From positions 3,507,195 through 3,571,194 of the forward strand of contig VCAZ01000022.1 of the NCBI GenBank assembly GCA_005784505.1: 64,000 nt of DNA, given 5' to 3'. Both the position numbers and the translations under genes were made by a program. Source of the stretch: Bagarius yarrelli (lineage: Eukaryota > Chordata > Actinopteri > Siluriformes > Sisoridae). Positions 62,801 through 64,000 of the stretch are shown here, piece by piece. Below the pieces are notes generated by a model that did not search any database, was not told the DNA's origin, and saw nothing but the letters and a program-made list of their open reading frames with translations. How positions within the stretch are numbered: position 1 is the first letter of the stretch; each line of letters opens with the position of its first letter.

Positions 62801-64000
62801 GTGCAACATGGGAGTAGGTCTGTTAGTAGAGCCTCCATGATAAACATTCTATGAGAAACGCAAATGTTTTTAAAATGCACACTCAATCCGGAGGGGCAGA
62901 AAGATATCTATAATAATGCAAAAAAGTGGGCAGCCCCAAAGATAAATGTAAAAGTGGACATAGTGAGCCCTTATACACTCAAAAGTGTGCAAATGAAGAC
63001 AGGAATTAAACATGAGCAGGAAAAGTTCAGCAGGTTTGGAACAGTTGAGTTGGAATGAGAAAGATGGTTCCTCAAACAGGAGATGGCGGCGTCCGAAATC
63101 GCATCCTACCCTACTATTCAGCAAGTTCTCGAATGACTTACTTACTTAAATGCAGCCATTGTCTTCAAATTCCATTTGATCTTATGAGGAATGTAGTAGA
63201 GCTACAACACAGGCATTCTGGGATACAGACACGCAAGTCTGTTCGAATCCAAGTATGAGTCCATGCTGGGGCGCTGCTGCATGTCTACACAACTACCTCA
63301 GGACACAGCTGGATTGCAGGGTGTGCCAACATCTTATTCGTAACAAAAATATGCAGTGTGTTTATAGTCTCAATCAATTTTTCTAACAGGAAAACCTAAC
63401 TGTGAATTAAAAACCAAGCAAATACATTCAACTTTATAACGGTTGGCATGCAGTGTCGTAATTTTTATTAACAGTTAAAGCCTCACCAAGCCTCAAGCTG
63501 CATCCCATATCGCATACTTACACACTATTCTATTCTATTTATTTAAGAGTATTAACAGTGTGATTAGTGTGTTTAGACTGAAAACCCAGACAAGAAGTGC
63601 ACTTTAAATACCCAGATGATGCACATGTTAACCAGGGAAAAATATAGTGTGGAATGTTGGACACTTCATGCACTTAATGCTTTCAGCGGCAAAGAGGGAC
63701 GAGACTGCTGATGAGTGTCTTTTTTCAAAACATATACTATTGTATGGACGTTCCCATCACTACCAGATGGCTACAACATGGTTAAAAGCTTTAAAGTGGC
63801 TTCAGTTGTTGACTGTCTGGGTAACTCACCTGCAGGACTCATGTATGGTTTTCTGACTATGGAGACCAAGTCTGAAGAAGGACATGTAGGCTGTAAGTGC
63901 CACGTCACTGAGAGTTCCCACCCCATCCTCTCGCTCAAACAGGCTTTCCCAGTAGGCCTTGACAGCCGCAGTGCCTGGTGGGTATTGCCCATACAGGTGG
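56922..64000 (-). CDS. xylt2: Peptide O-xylosyltransferase 2, 3' part (four exons, runs off right edge)
   Basis: Golgi type II membrane enzyme that transfers xylose from UDP-xylose to serine of proteoglycan core proteins, the first step of the glycosaminoglycan linker. The visible exons join as 64000-63830, 61907-61712, 59174-58841 and 57244-56922, all in frame, giving about 340 C-terminal residues and a TAG stop. This is the end of the GT14 catalytic domain plus the xylosyltransferase C-terminal domain. Diagnostic stretches are YGQYPPGT, HLYFYDDRFQGYLV, DPKERIFRNFGG, LDEPVAVQKWARGPNLTAT, YKPPLQRPLRPGVWTV and the terminal SWSSLSPDPKSELGAVK. DEPVAVQ(K/R)WARGPNLTAT and WIDP follow XYLT2 rather than XYLT1 as I remember them. 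All introns have GT-AG ends. The 5' exons, with the transmembrane anchor and UDP-binding part, lie beyond the window. Confidence 0.93.
57245..58840 (-). other. xylt2 last intron
   Basis: 1.6 kb between the last two coding exons. Contains an A30 run (57663-57691) and a CpG-dense stretch (58280-58460) of unknown origin. Confidence 0.8.
58841..59174 (-). CDS. xylt2: xylt2 exon, core of C-terminal domain
   Basis: 334 bases. Acceptor CTCTCAG|G; donor AAAG|GTACAA (phase 1). Encodes VGTEWDPKERIFRNFGG, LDEPVAVQKWARGPNLTAT, VVAASYDISVDVEAEFTQY and RPLRPGVWTVRVLRLWE, matching XYLT2 almost without gaps. Confidence 0.96.
59175..61711 (-). other. xylt2 intron between the exons at 61712 and 59174
   Basis: 2.5 kb. 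Apart from the CT tract there is only AT-rich sequence with short AT and T runs; nothing else recognised. Confidence 0.75.
59670..60045. repeat. Long imperfect (CT)n tract ending in an A run
   Basis: About 335 bases of pure pyrimidine with CCC breaks (59675-60008), then CATCAAAAATAGC and an A24 run. It lies in an xylt2 intron, so the sense strand is a purine tract. The Ser/Leu and Glu/Arg open frames through it are artefacts. Confidence 0.95.
61712..61907 (-). CDS. xylt2: xylt2 exon, start of C-terminal domain
   Basis: 196 bases. Acceptor CCCCACAG|G and donor GAG|GTGAGA. Encodes FVPVGYPISVHLYFYDDRFQ onward, then MLEVWVVPQATLQL, and ends NLE in phase 0. The upstream AG completes an Arg codon with the first base of this exon. 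Confidence 0.95.
61908..63829 (-). other. xylt2 intron between the exons at 63830 and 61907
   Basis: 1.9 kb with one family E element; the rest holds nothing I recognise. Confidence 0.75.
62505..62815 (-). repeat. Dispersed repeat family E, copy 2
   Basis: Reverse-oriented near-copy of 28555-28786 with more of its left part preserved. It lies in the xylt2 intron 61908-63829. Shared peptide-like reading PVQW(L/F)FVVLWNSMFCVAP shows how close the two copies are. Confidence 0.8.
63830..64000 (-). CDS. xylt2: xylt2 exon (partial at window edge)
   Basis: Encodes HLYGQYPPGT then KAYWESLF and SDVALTAYMSFFRLGL, ending ESC plus two bases of an Arg codon. The donor after 63830 is CAG|GTGAGT (phase 2). 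The exon is open to the window edge; its true 5' end is not visible. Confidence 0.92.

Overview
This 64 kb window is AT-rich vertebrate genomic DNA, almost certainly from a ray-finned fish. The coding sequence is split into short exons with canonical splice sites. The rest is filled with microsatellites, tRNA-headed SINE-like repeats, Tc1-type DNA transposon remnants and decayed Ty3/gypsy and LINE pieces typical of teleosts. The style of the repeats would fit a catfish or related ostariophysan, but that is only an impression.

Three protein-coding genes were found. All lie on the minus strand, head to tail. From right to left: (1) the 3' part of xylt2 (peptide O-xylosyltransferase 2), four exons between 64000 and 56922 with stop codon, running off the right edge; (2) a complete nine-exon rab37 from 46108 to 26730, encoding a 230-residue Rab GTPase with all five G motifs and a C-terminal double cysteine; (3) the first two coding exons of an NHERF scaffold gene (22708 to 19355) encoding PDZ1. 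The rest of that gene was not found and is either in small exons I cannot see in 1-19354 or beyond the left edge. From memory, human RAB37 and NHERF1 (SLC9A3R1) are also immediate head-to-tail neighbours on 17q, so the order looks like conserved synteny. The genes are not an operon: xylt2 acts in the Golgi in proteoglycan linker synthesis, rab37 in regulated secretion, and NHERF tethers membrane transporters to the cytoskeleton.

The non-coding space holds: a decayed Ty3/gypsy pol with a 30-bp tandem repeat and LTR-like sequence (4.5-5.8 kb), more LTR-like pieces (10.2 and 13.1 kb), a LINE tail (8.0 kb), a degenerate 1.2 kb TTAGGG/TTTAGGG array inside NHERF intron 1, a 59-bp/15-bp minisatellite rich in TGAGTCA upstream of rab37, a Tc1-like transposase remnant (34.3-35.4 kb, in rab37 intron 3), and long tetranucleotide, AT and CT tracts.

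The points most worth a second look are: the last rab37 intron, which is either GC-AG or a shifted GT-AG giving Glu or Gln; a compact, unannotated plus-strand transcription-unit-like structure at 15.5-16.2 kb (CCAAT, TATA, ATG, donor, acceptor, AATAAA, GT-rich tail); the telomere-like array; and the AP-1-motif minisatellite. No bacterial-type system, CRISPR array, or RNA gene was seen.
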